Source: Candidatus Parcubacteria bacterium (GTDB lineage: Bacteria; Patescibacteriota; Patescibacteriia; CAIXNZ01). From it: 28,053 bases of DNA. The position numbers and the translations under genes are program-made. Numbering within the stretch: position 1 is the stretch's first letter; each line of letters starts with the position of its first letter. The DNA lies in NCBI GenBank assembly GCA_026395675.1, contig JAPLYF010000033.1, positions 1 to 28,053 on the forward strand. The letters are read 5' to 3'. Shown here piece by piece: positions 7,846-14,666 of this stretch. Under the pieces are notes generated by a model that worked only from the letters and a program-made list of their open reading frames with translations, did not search any database and was not told where the DNA came from.

Positions 7846-8175
7846 ATGCCAGAACAAAAAACCTCAAAATCCGAAGAGCGCATAGCTCGGGAAAAACTTA
7901 TGGTTGGAGGCGGTGAAGCATTGGAATTAGGCAAACAAATCGACGCAGAATTAAAAGCTGCAGAAGAGTTAAAAGAATTCTATAAAACTCCAGTTTGGGT
8001 AGCTTGGGAAGAAGCTAAGCAAAGCTTTAATCCTGAAGTCAAAGAACCAGCCCGAGATAAGGTAATGGCGCGACTTAATGAAATTCAAGGGATAATTGAT
8101 AAACGCAATGAACGAGATCAAAAAGCCCTGGGAATTTTACGTGAAGAAATTGAAAAAGATATGGCGCATGCTTAA
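7846..8175 (+). CDS. Small charged helical protein, unknown function
   Basis: This 109-residue protein is rich in Glu, Lys and Ala and is predicted almost entirely helical (long runs such as AELKAAEELKEF and KALGILREEIEKD). There is no membrane segment, signal peptide or recognised domain. The frame also allows an ATG at 7828. The ATG at 7846 is preferred because an AAAGGA Shine-Dalgarno-like site (7831-7836) lies nine bases upstream, inside the longer reading. It stands alone behind the consensus promoter at 7759 and before a strong terminator, so it is a single-gene unit and likely well expressed. Confidence 0.75.
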   Translation: MPEQKTSKSEERIAREKLMVGGGEALELGKQIDAELKAAEELKEFYKTPVWVAWEEAKQSFNPEVKEPARDKVMARLNEIQGIIDKRNERDQKALGILREEIEKDMAHA

Positions 8176-8208
8176 ACTCCGCTACTAATACTAATAGGTT
8201 AAATAGAA

Positions 8209-8244
8209 AAATCCGGCCTTTATTTCGTAAGGTCGGATTTTATT
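8209..8244. terminator. Intrinsic terminator between convergent genes
   Basis: ATCCGGCCTT (8211-8220) and AAGGTCGGAT (8229-8238) form a 10-bp stem with one G-T pair and an eight-base loop, followed by TTTTATTT on the plus strand and preceded by A-rich sequence. It ends the small gene at 7846. Its right flank overlaps the stop codon of the convergent gene at 8240-8584. Confidence 0.85.
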
Positions 8245-8584
8245 TACCAAAACTTTTTATTTCCCGTTTATTATCCCCCAAAAAAATAATTTTCAGGGCA
8301 TTTGGGAACGGCAATATAATGATGCCTTTTTCATAATTGAAAGTAACCAGTTTCTGCAGGAATTCATCAGCCAAGCTCATTCTTGGTGTAGTGTAATCAT
8401 GCCCGATGATCTGGATATCCCGCAATAGGATTGAATCGCGCGCCGCCAGATGGTTAAAGACCAATTCTATTTCAATACGATCGGGTAAAAATTTTACGTC
8501 TTTAACCCTTTTAATGGCCTCAAAAAAATCATTAATTATTATGGTTCTCAAATCCTCCTTAAATCGTCCTTGAGATGTCATCAT
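8240..8584 (-). CDS. Hypothetical protein with a perfect Shine-Dalgarno
   Basis: This 114-residue protein is not recognised. It alternates short amphipathic strands and helices and has no membrane span; a beta-rich centre (DRIEIELVFNHL, SILLRDIQIIGHDY) suggests a small folded domain. The start is well defined: AAGGAGGTGA (complement of 8591-8600) lies upstream of two adjacent ATG codons (8584 and 8581). Such a strong Shine-Dalgarno is unusual among its neighbours and argues for real, efficient translation. Its stop lies within the terminator hairpin shared with the convergent gene at 7846. Confidence 0.7.
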   Translation of the reverse strand: MMTSQGRFKEDLRTIIINDFFEAIKRVKDVKFLPDRIEIELVFNHLAARDSILLRDIQIIGHDYTTPRMSLADEFLQKLVTFNYEKGIIILPFPNALKIIFLGDNKREIKSFGK

Positions 8585-8717
8585 CTAACTTCACCTCCTT
8601 TGCAGAAAGTATCTTTTGTACCTTTACCTTGGCACATTTTTTTTCACTTGTCAATGCAATACGACACGAATATTACATTTTGTCAAATAACCATTTTTTC
8701 ACTAATTTTTCCGTCCA

Positions 8718-8797
8718 CACTCTGTCATCCTGAGCTTTACGAAGGATCTATTACATCGATGTATTAGATTCCTCATTACTTTCGGAATGACAGAGTG
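8718..8797. repeat. 80-bp imperfect inverted repeat downstream of miaA
   Basis: The ends CACTCTGTCAT (8718-8728) and ATGACAGAGTG (8787-8797) are perfect inverted copies, and ATCGAT sits near the centre. The arm contains TCATCCTGAGC and GAAGGATCT, words of a widespread bacterial intergenic repeat. It begins three bases beyond the miaA stop, so the transcript would end in, or run through, a long hairpin. It lacks a clear U-tract. Confidence 0.8.
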
Positions 8798-8799
8798 CG

Positions 8800-9687
8800 T
8801 TAAAACCATTTTTTTACTAACTTTTCTATTTTTTTAAGATTATTCTCCCAATGAATTTCCTTATCTCTTTTAAACCAAGTCATTTGTCTTTTTGCATAAT
8901 GCCAAATCGCTGTTTCCAGCAGTTTTAACATGTCTTCTTTACTCAATTCCCCTTTTAAATAGCGGCCAATAAATCGATATTCCAAACCAAAATCATCCAG
9001 CTTTTGCCAGCTAACTCCTTGTTTATGTAATTTTTCAACTTCCTTAAGCATGCCCTGTTTCATGCGAGCCAGCAAACGATCATAAATTCTTTTTCTCAAT
9101 TCCTTTTTGTTTCTTTTAACTCCGAGCTTTAAAACATTGTACTTCAGAGTCCTGGACAACGGCGGCACTGGCGCTCCAGTTTTCAGCGCTATTTCCAAAG
9201 CGCGAATTAACCGTCTTTTATTTTGCGGGTCAATATTTTTCGCCCGCGCTGGATCAACTTTTTTTAATTTCTTAAATAGAGCGTCAGCACTGAGCCTGTC
9301 GAAGTGTTGACGCAATTTCCAGTCAGGCGCTACTGTTTCTGGCAGTCCATAAAGTAAGGCGTCAACATAAAAGCCAGTGCCGCCGCAGACAATCGGCAAC
9401 TTCCTTTTTTTCTGAATCTCCTTAATCGCCTTCTCCCCCAATTTCACAAATTGCGCCGCGCTAAACCGGCTCTTTGGCGAAGCCACATCTAAAAGATAAT
9501 GCTTAACACCCTGCATTTCTTTTTTTGTCACCTTGCCAGTACCCAAATTCATGCCTTTATAAACCTGGCGTGAATCAGCAGAAATCACTTCCCCATTAAA
9601 CTTTTTCGCCAGTTTAATTGATAAACTTGTTTTGCCGCTGGCATTAGGTCCGACAATGACTAATATTTTGGGTAATCGTATTGACAT
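8800..9687 (-). CDS. miaA: tRNA dimethylallyltransferase
   Basis: MiaA transfers a dimethylallyl group to the N6 of A37 in tRNAs that read UNN codons; MiaB, also encoded in this window, then methylthiolates the product. The P-loop GPNASGKTS (13-21), SADSRQVYKG (36-45), CGGTGFYVDALL (101-112), the NKRRLIRALEI block (156-166) and HYAKRQMTWFKRD near the C-terminus are all present. Length 295 is normal. A 33-bp imperfect palindrome (9281-9313) coincides with codons 126-136 without adding length relative to my recollection of related proteins. A TAAAAT hexamer ending six bases before the ATG suggests a leaderless message. Confidence 0.96.
   Translation of the reverse strand: MSIRLPKILVIVGPNASGKTSLSIKLAKKFNGEVISADSRQVYKGMNLGTGKVTKKEMQGVKHYLLDVASPKSRFSAAQFVKLGEKAIKEIQKKRKLPIVCGGTGFYVDALLYGLPETVAPDWKLRQHFDRLSADALFKKLKKVDPARAKNIDPQNKRRLIRALEIALKTGAPVPPLSRTLKYNVLKLGVKRNKKELRKRIYDRLLARMKQGMLKEVEKLHKQGVSWQKLDDFGLEYRFIGRYLKGELSKEDMLKLLETAIWHYAKRQMTWFKRDKEIHWENNLKKIEKLVKKWF
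9281..9313. repeat. Palindromic repeat inside miaA
   Basis: GCGTCAGCAC (9281-9290) and GTGTTGACGC (9304-9313) are inverted arms with one mismatch around TGAGCCTGTCGAA. This is a form of a repeat often seen between genes (CTGAGCCTGTCGAAG); a related form occurs at 24583-24659. Here it lies fully within miaA and encodes a segment around QHFDRLSADA. Confidence 0.75.
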
Positions 9688-9709
9688 AAATGTATTTTAA
9701 TGCTAATCT
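9681..9709 (+). promoter_or_regulatory. Promoter for the small membrane-protein genes
   Basis: TTGACA (9681-9686), a 17-base spacer ending in TGC, and TAATCT (9704-9709) make a good sigma-70-type promoter with an extended -10 TG. The -35 overlaps the first codons of divergent miaA. Transcription would start near 9716. Confidence 0.7.
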
Positions 9710-9761
9710 GTAAAAAAATCAAAGTCATCCTTCGCTAAGCTCCGGATGGCAAGGAGGTAAA

Positions 9762-9908
9762 ATGATAACGCTCATTACAATAATGAAATACATTCTGTGT
9801 TTTATAGTGTCCTCATGGATTGTGCTTTGGCTTCTGGCCATTTTTCAAATGGTCAAGGCCAAACTGGCAGAAAGAAAAGAAAACCTTAAGCCCAAAAAGC
9901 TTTCTTAA
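9762..9908 (+). CDS. 48-residue single-pass membrane protein
   Basis: The ATG follows a strong Shine-Dalgarno, AAGGAGGT (9751-9758), and the frame ends at TAA 9906-9908. The product has one hydrophobic helix (about residues 9-29, YILCFIVSSWIVLWLLAIF) followed by a basic tail (KAKLAERKENLKPKK), suggesting an N-out, C-in topology by the positive-inside rule. No family is recognised. A small hairpin (GTCATCC / GGATGGC, about 9724-9750) lies just before the ribosome-binding site. It is the first gene of a short unit with the 36-residue gene at 9955. Confidence 0.65.
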   Translation: MITLITIMKYILCFIVSSWIVLWLLAIFQMVKAKLAERKENLKPKKLS

Positions 9909-9954
9909 AACAAGGCACAATGTGCCAAAGCCACAAAGTGGCAAGGAGGAAAAA

Positions 9955-10065
9955 ATGTTCTGGGCAGTCTGTATTTTAATACCAGGTTTAATTCTGTTAA
10001 GTTCAGCGGTTGCTTCTTTAATTAATTCATTCAAAGAAGAACCCGCCAGAATACCAAAACCATAA
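9955..10065 (+). CDS. 36-residue membrane peptide
   Basis: A strong AAGGAGG (9943-9949) precedes the ATG, and the frame encodes a hydrophobic helix (FWAVCILIPGLILLSSAVA, residues 2-20) with a polar, proline-rich tail. Two tiny hairpins (GGCACA-ATG-TGCC type and CCAC-AAA-GTGG) lie between the previous stop and this ribosome-binding site. A longer overlapping frame from 9820 exists, but its extra N-terminus is the antisense-like continuation of the gene at 9762 and lacks a ribosome-binding site. A strong terminator follows at 10107. No family is recognised. Confidence 0.6.
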   Translation: MFWAVCILIPGLILLSSAVASLINSFKEEPARIPKP

Positions 10066-10106
10066 TTTCCCTAAAAGCATGACAATATAAAATTATTCCA
10101 AATGAT

Positions 10107-10132
10107 AAAAAGCCCTTCGGGGCTTTTTTTCT
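10107..10132 (+). terminator. Intrinsic terminator with TTCG loop
   Basis: AAAAGCCC-TTCG-GGGCTTTTTTT is a perfect 8-bp stem with a stable UUCG-type tetraloop and a T-tract. It ends the unit containing the genes at 9762 and 9955. Confidence 0.92.
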
Positions 10133-10138
10133 TTTATC

Positions 10139-10167
10139 TTGACAAGGGACACTTTATCTGCTAATTT
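10139..10167 (+). promoter_or_regulatory. Probable promoter for the 77-residue membrane protein
   Basis: TTGACA (10139-10144), a 17-base spacer and TAATTT (10162-10167) lie between the upstream terminator and the gene at 10199. The -35 is perfect; the -10 is a weaker match. Confidence 0.5.
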
Positions 10168-10198
10168 TTAATTAAATCAAATTTCAAGGAGGAAAAGC

Positions 10199-10432
10199 AT
10201 GCTCTTCAAAATAATCGGTCTTTCAATTCTCTACCTGGCAGTCGGCCATATCTTCGCATTAAAGATAATAGATGACTACGAGTGGGATCCAAAAACTCGC
10301 CTAAAAAGATTCCTACTATTAGAGGCAGTAGCCATTTTTGGCCCACCAATCTGCGCAGTTCTAATTGCCATCATTCTTGTCTATACTCTGTTCGCCCTGC
10401 CATATAATACGATAGAAGATACTGATTCATGA
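10199..10432 (+). CDS. 77-residue two-pass membrane protein
   Basis: A strong AAGGAGG (10187-10193) precedes the ATG. The product has two hydrophobic helices (about 2-22 and 42-69) joined by a charged loop containing DDYEWDPKTRLKR, and ends in an acidic tail. No family is recognised. It has its own likely promoter and a strong terminator, so it forms a one-gene unit next to the two smaller membrane peptides. The three share size class, membrane nature and an identical AAGGAGG signal, which suggests a related role such as membrane regulation or stress response; this is inference. Confidence 0.75.
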   Translation: MLFKIIGLSILYLAVGHIFALKIIDDYEWDPKTRLKRFLLLEAVAIFGPPICAVLIAIILVYTLFALPYNTIEDTDS

Positions 10433-10443
10433 AAAACAAATTC

Positions 10444-10476
10444 AAAAGTCCCGCACCGCGGGGCTTTTTTCTTTTT
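10444..10476 (+). terminator. Intrinsic terminator after the 77-residue protein gene
   Basis: AAAAGTCCCG (10444-10453) pairs with CGGGGCTTTT (with one G-T pair) around a short ACCG-type loop, followed by TTCTTTTT. Confidence 0.88.
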
Positions 10477-10480
10477 CAAA

Positions 10481-10526
10481 TTATCGGCCGCTTAAGCGGC
10501 CGTGCGGCGGCTAAAGCCGCCGATAA
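10481..10526. repeat. GC-rich nested tandem hairpins
   Basis: The outer arms TTATCGGC (10481-10488) and GCCGATAA (10519-10526) enclose two perfect hairpins: GGCCGC-TTAA-GCGGCC (10486-10501) and GGCGGC-TAAA-GCCGCC (10506-10521). It is one more tandem-pair element, in sharp compositional contrast with its surroundings. Confidence 0.8.
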
Positions 10527-10544
10527 TAACTCCATATTTTTATA

Positions 10545-10575
10545 ATAAAATAGCTCCCTGCATTGCAAGGAGCTA
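10545..10575 (-). terminator. Terminator of the miaB-TPR unit
   Basis: On the minus strand TAGCTCC (complement of 10569-10575) pairs with GGGAGCTA (10551-10558) and is followed by TTTTATTATAA. It lies ten bases beyond the TPR gene stop. Confidence 0.8.
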
Positions 10576-10584
10576 AGACCGACT

Positions 10585-11181
10585 TTATTTTTTTCTTCTT
10601 TTAGGAGATTTCTTTTTGGGTTGCGGCTTGGCTGGTAGGATTCTCACATCCAGCCTTTCCCGAATTTGTGCCTCGGTTGATTCTAGCACTACTATGCATA
10701 AATTTTTGCAAAATTCGAGTGCCCGTTCATCGCCTTTGCCGGCCTCATCATATTTACCCTTGATAAAGTCCAGCACTTCTTTTTCTTTAGCAGCATCTGC
10801 ATCTTGGCAATAAGCACGCTGTTTGTTCGCCTCACTCTGCATATCCAATTTTTCGTACAATTTTGCCATGTTTTCTCTGATATCCAAACGGGATTCATTT
10901 AGTTCCAGTACCTCTTTATAAATGGCAATTGTCTTGGGGTAAAAGCCGTCTTTCGCATATTCATCAGCGGCAAATATAAAATGGACAATGGCCATTTCTT
11001 TGTCGCCAAAAATTTTTTTATAAACCTCTGCTAATTTTAGCTGTGCTCTGGCATCATGAGGAGCTATTCTAACTAGCTCCATCAGCGTTTCTTTCGCAGA
11101 ATCAAAATTTTCACTCTCAAGAAGTTTTTTAGCTTTATCCCAAAGCTTTTCTTCTTTTGTCCTTTTGTCAAACAAAGACAT
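10585..11181 (-). CDS. Tetratricopeptide-repeat protein
   Basis: This 198-residue soluble helical protein has about three TPR-like helix pairs between residues 10 and 125, including DSAKETLMELVRIAPHDARAQ and PKTIAIYKEVLELNESRLDI with the usual alanine/proline spacing. A variable helical region and a very basic C-terminus (KPQPKKKSPKRRKK) follow. TPRs mediate protein contacts; the basic tail could bind nucleic acid or membranes. The frame is open to 11259, but the ATG at 11181 has an AAAGGAGG site upstream and the extra residues look like read-through of the miaB tail region, so the shorter start is chosen. It follows miaB by 43 bases on the same strand. Confidence 0.8.
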   Translation of the reverse strand: MSLFDKRTKEEKLWDKAKKLLESENFDSAKETLMELVRIAPHDARAQLKLAEVYKKIFGDKEMAIVHFIFAADEYAKDGFYPKTIAIYKEVLELNESRLDIRENMAKLYEKLDMQSEANKQRAYCQDADAAKEKEVLDFIKGKYDEAGKGDERALEFCKNLCIVVLESTEAQIRERLDVRILPAKPQPKKKSPKRRKK

Positions 11182-11224
11182 TTCTCGTCCTCCTTTCTTA
11201 TAGTTTGTGCTTATTCTAGATTTA

Positions 11225-12544
11225 TCATAATTTTTTACTACTGTCAATGGACTTCCCAATCAAACCGAAACTTTCCGCCTTATTTATTTTTACTTTTACA
11301 AATTTACCCAATAAATTTTTTTTGGATTTAAATTTAACCACTTTAAAAGTTCTGGTTTTCCCTAACCAAATATCCCCTTTACTTTTTTGATAAACTAAAG
11401 CATCTAGAACTTGACCAATTAATTTCTTATTAATTTCTAAAGCTGTTTGAATCAAAACATCATTTAATTCCTTATCTCTTTTTTTCTTTTCAATTTTTGG
11501 CACATCATCTTTTAATTTGGCTGAAGCAGTTCCCTCTCTCGGCGAATACTGATTAATATAAGCCATGTCAAATTTTACTTTTTGAAAGAGTTTAACAGTA
11601 TTTAAAAATCGTTTTTCAGTTTCACCTGGGAAACCGACAATGACATCAGTAGATATCGCCACCCCGGGAATTTGCTTTCTAATCTTTTTAACTAATTTTT
11701 TATATTGCGAAATAGTATATTTTCTATTCATTTTCTTTAATATTTCATTATCGCCAGATTGCACAGGCAAACTAATGTACTCACAAATCTTTCCGCCAAA
11801 GGCGGATCCGCCTCCGGCGGATTTATTTCTGGCAATCACTTTAATCAATTTGTCAGACAAATCCTTGGGATGACTGGTAATAAAACTTAACCAAAAATTA
11901 CCAGGTAACTTAGCCAGGTATTCTAGTAAATCAGGGAAATCTTTGATAGCCGCAGCTGTGGCTGGTTTATAAGAATTCACATTCTGCCCCAACAAAATAA
12001 TTTCCTTAAACCCCTGCGCAATTAAATCTTTCACCTCGGCAATTATTTCTTCAGACGAGCGCGACTCTTCCCTGCCCCGCACATAAGGCACAATGCAATA
12101 AGAACAAAAATTATTACAACCAGTCATAATCGGCACATAAGCGGTAAAACTGCTCTGGTATCTGGGCTTAACAGAAAAATAAGTTTCAACATAGCCTGCT
12201 TTACTTTCTTTCTTTAAAAATTCTGGCAGTTTATTTAAATCTTTAATATCTAGAAAAATATCTGCCTTATCTGCTTTTTTCACAACTTCAGGACGATTAG
12301 CCATACAACCGCTTAAAATTATTGTTTTCAGTTTTGGGTATAACTTTTTCTTATGGTAATTATTTATCGCGCCATAAACCCGATCCTCGGCTGATTTCCT
12401 GACAGAACAAGTAACCAGCAATATTAAATCAGCATCTTTATCATCCAATGCTTGTTTATAACCTAATTCCTCTAATTTTGCGGCTGCCCTTTCCGCATCA
12501 GAATAATTCATCTGGCAGCCGAAAATTTTGATGTAATACTTCAT
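11225..12544 (-). CDS. miaB: tRNA-2-methylthio-N6-dimethylallyladenosine synthase
   Basis: This radical-SAM methylthiotransferase acts on i6A37 made by MiaA. The N-terminal UPF0004 domain has C10, C46 and C80 for the auxiliary 4Fe-4S cluster. The radical-SAM motif is C143-NNF-C147-SY-C150, followed by IVPYVRGREESR. A TRAM-like RNA-binding domain ends the protein. Residues 241-251 (SAGGGSAFGG region) are an insertion between two conserved blocks, VIARNK and ICEYISLPVQSGD, and are encoded by a 30-bp twin-hairpin repeat at 11792-11821. The frame and all catalytic cysteines are intact, so the enzyme is probably functional. thrS lies upstream on the same strand 81 bases away. Confidence 0.96.
   Translation of the reverse strand: MKYYIKIFGCQMNYSDAERAAAKLEELGYKQALDDKDADLILLVTCSVRKSAEDRVYGAINNYHKKKLYPKLKTIILSGCMANRPEVVKKADKADIFLDIKDLNKLPEFLKKESKAGYVETYFSVKPRYQSSFTAYVPIMTGCNNFCSYCIVPYVRGREESRSSEEIIAEVKDLIAQGFKEIILLGQNVNSYKPATAAAIKDFPDLLEYLAKLPGNFWLSFITSHPKDLSDKLIKVIARNKSAGGGSAFGGKICEYISLPVQSGDNEILKKMNRKYTISQYKKLVKKIRKQIPGVAISTDVIVGFPGETEKRFLNTVKLFQKVKFDMAYINQYSPREGTASAKLKDDVPKIEKKKRDKELNDVLIQTALEINKKLIGQVLDALVYQKSKGDIWLGKTRTFKVVKFKSKKNLLGKFVKVKINKAESFGLIGKSIDSSKKL
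11792..11821. repeat. 30-bp twin mini-hairpin inserted in miaB
   Basis: TCCGCC-AAA-GGCGGA is followed directly by TCCGCC-TCC-GGCGGA: two perfect 15-base hairpins with 6-bp stems and three-base loops. The unit is 10 codons long and keeps the miaB frame. An almost identical element lies in the MBL gene at 23509-23538. Confidence 0.92.
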
Positions 12545-12625
12545 ACTTTGCTAAGAAATTTTAAACCGTTAACCGACGAAGAAGCGATTGGCTAATCGCT
12601 TCTTCAATTTGGATGTTATGTGAAT

Positions 12626-14428
12626 TTATTTTCGGTTTAAAATTTCTTCTTTAATGTTTTTTATAAACTTATCCAAATCCTGCGGCCCCAAATCACCCTT
12701 GCCTCTTTGCCTGACAGCGACTTGGCCAGATGCTATTTCTTTATCACCAGCAACCAAAATGTAAGGTATCTTATCCTTTTCTCCTTTACGAATCTTATTA
12801 CCCACTGTTTCATTAACTAAATCCAATTCCACTCTAATTCCCTCGGCCCTCAACTTCTCAGCCACTTCCTGACAATACTTTTCATGCGCTGCGCCTATAT
12901 TGATAATCTTAACCTGTACTGGAGCTAACCAAACTGGCCAAGCGCCAGCATAATGCTCAATTAAAACTCCGATAAATCTTTCAAATGATCCAAATAAAGC
13001 CCGATGCAGCATATATGGCTGCTCTTCTTTGCCCTTATCATTCACAAAACGCATGGCAAACCTTTCCGGCAAATTAAAATCAAACTGCAAGGTGGAACAT
13101 TGCCATTCTCTGCCTAAACAATCTTTAATTTTAAAATCGAGTTTTGGTCCATAGAAGACTGCGCCACCAACATCTTTGCTAATATTTAATTTTTTTTCTC
13201 TAGCGACTTTTTCTAAGACCTTTTCAGTAAAATCCCAGCCCTCATCATTGCCTGCATATTTTTTCGATTCGGAATCTCTTACGGATAAATAAACATTTAT
13301 GTTCTCTATGTCAAAACCAAAGGATTTATAGATAAACAAGATAAAGTCCACCACTCTTTTAAGTTCAGCTTCGACTTGATCGGCTGTGCAGATAATATGC
13401 GCGTCATCTTGCGTAAAACCTCTGACCCGAGTCAATCCTGATAATTCACCAGATTTTTCATAACGATAGACAGTACCGCATTCTGCCCAGCGCATTGGCA
13501 ATTCACGATATGATCTTGGCCGCATATTGTATAAAGTAATATGAAACGGGCAATTCATGGGTTTAAGCAAATATTCTTCTTTGACTTCTGCCTTTTTACC
13601 CTCCTGAGCTGCGCTTAAAGCCTGCCCAATTTCCAACGGCGGATACATACTGTCACTATAAAATCCCCAATGTCCTGATTTTTCCCACAAACCTCGACTG
13701 CCAATATGCGGAGAACGAACTAATTCATAACCATTTTTCAAATGTTCCTGATACCAAAAATCTTCCATAACTCTCCAAATTAAAGCACCTTTAGGGAACC
13801 ACATGGGCAAGCCCAAGCCAACTGTCTTATCAATTAAAAATAATTCCTGTTCTTTGCCAATTTTGCGGTGATCTCTTTTTTCCGCTTCTGCCAACATATT
13901 CATATACTCATTTAATTCTTTCTGAGTTTCAAAAGCCGTGCCATAAATTCTTTGCAGCATTTTATTTTTCTCATCCCCACGCCAATAAGCGCCGGAAACG
14001 CGTAAAAGTTTAAAAGCGCCGATTTCTTTGGTTGACTTAATATGAGGCCCCCGACAAAGATCTTCAAAAATATTACCCAATTTATAAAAACTGACTTTTT
14101 TCTCGCCTTCCTTTTCCAGATCTTTAATCAATTCAATTTTATAGGGTTGGCCTTTAACTTTTTCCAAGGCCTTTTTTATTGGCAATTCCTCTCTTACAAA
14201 TTTCAAATCTTTATTAATAATTTCCTTCATTTTCGCTTCAATTTTTGGCAAATCCTCCTCGCTTAAAGTTTTTTTGCCCAAATCAAAATCATAATAAAAA
14301 CCTTCGGCAATTGTCGGCCCAATCGCGAATTTAACGTCTTTATAAAGTTCCTTAACTGCGGCAGCCATCACATGACTGACTGAATGACGCATAATGTCTA
14401 ATTTTGATTCTTTAATTTCTTTGGTCAT
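12626..14428 (-). CDS. thrS: Threonyl-tRNA synthetase lacking the TGS domain
   Basis: The enzyme charges tRNA(Thr). The protein starts directly with the editing (N2) domain: H15-x3-H19 and C125-x3-H129 are the zinc/editing residues that remove mischarged serine. The class II core follows, with KPMNCPFH (motif region with the zinc cysteine), RWAECGTVYRYE (motif 2), and the motif 3 arginine in HRALFGSFERFIGVLIEH. The anticodon-binding domain starts near VWLAPVQVKI. Length is 600; typical enzymes of about 640 carry an N-terminal TGS domain of some 60 residues, which is absent here, and no upstream in-frame extension exists because the T-box terminator lies there. It is controlled by the T-box leader at 14448-14631. 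Confidence 0.96.
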   Translation of the reverse strand: MTKEIKESKLDIMRHSVSHVMAAAVKELYKDVKFAIGPTIAEGFYYDFDLGKKTLSEEDLPKIEAKMKEIINKDLKFVREELPIKKALEKVKGQPYKIELIKDLEKEGEKKVSFYKLGNIFEDLCRGPHIKSTKEIGAFKLLRVSGAYWRGDEKNKMLQRIYGTAFETQKELNEYMNMLAEAEKRDHRKIGKEQELFLIDKTVGLGLPMWFPKGALIWRVMEDFWYQEHLKNGYELVRSPHIGSRGLWEKSGHWGFYSDSMYPPLEIGQALSAAQEGKKAEVKEEYLLKPMNCPFHITLYNMRPRSYRELPMRWAECGTVYRYEKSGELSGLTRVRGFTQDDAHIICTADQVEAELKRVVDFILFIYKSFGFDIENINVYLSVRDSESKKYAGNDEGWDFTEKVLEKVAREKKLNISKDVGGAVFYGPKLDFKIKDCLGREWQCSTLQFDFNLPERFAMRFVNDKGKEEQPYMLHRALFGSFERFIGVLIEHYAGAWPVWLAPVQVKIINIGAAHEKYCQEVAEKLRAEGIRVELDLVNETVGNKIRKGEKDKIPYILVAGDKEIASGQVAVRQRGKGDLGPQDLDKFIKNIKEEILNRK

Positions 14429-14447
14429 AAAATTGTTATTAATAATT

Positions 14448-14631
14448 TAAAAAATCCCGTCCCAAAATATACTAAAAATATATCTTGGGACGGGACTTTT
14501 CCCGCGGTTCCACCCAATTTCTCTGCCTAAGCAGAACACTTAATTTAATAAAAAGCCTAGAAACCGTCTTAGGTTTAACCTCCAAAATGAGGCCAAATGG
14601 TCGGTAGCCATTTCAATCGCTTTTTAAAGAT
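14448..14631 (-). promoter_or_regulatory. T-box leader riboswitch for thrS
   Basis: On the minus strand the diagnostic T-box core GGGTGGAACCGCGGG is present (complement of 14501-14515), followed by the antiterminator partner GTCCC and then an intrinsic terminator. In the terminator TCCCGTCCCA (14455-14464) pairs with TGGGACGGGA (14486-14495), with a run of T on the minus strand after it. Stem I is closed by AAAAAGC/GCTTTTT (14619-14625 with 14550-14556) and contains threonine codons ACC and ACG as possible specifiers. A hairpin with CTGC/GCAG (about 14521-14535) fits stem III. Uncharged tRNA(Thr) would favour the antiterminator and switch thrS on. UGGA in the bulge would pair with a UCCA acceptor end. 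Confidence 0.93.
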
Positions 14632-14637
14632 ATTTAT

Positions 14638-14666
14638 ATAATAAAACTAATTTTAATATTAGTCAA
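14638..14666 (-). promoter_or_regulatory. Promoter of the thrS T-box transcript
   Basis: On the minus strand TTGACT (14661-14666), a 17-base spacer and TATTAT (14638-14643) form a strong promoter about ten bases upstream of the T-box leader. The -35 overlaps the last codons and stop of the preceding hypothetical gene. Confidence 0.8.

Noticed and set aside
8570..8767. Plus-strand frame over the 8585-8717 spacer and repeat
   Set aside because: It translates the complement of a Shine-Dalgarno site and half of the 80-bp inverted repeat; no coding character is seen.
9820..9954. An 81-residue protein reading through both small membrane genes
   Set aside because: It has no ribosome-binding site and runs out of frame across the 48-residue gene, which has a strong Shine-Dalgarno and a membrane-helix pattern; only its 3' part (9955-10065) is kept.
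11182..11259. Upstream start for the TPR protein
   Set aside because: It overlaps the end of miaB, while the ATG at 11181 has an AAAGGAGG site just upstream.
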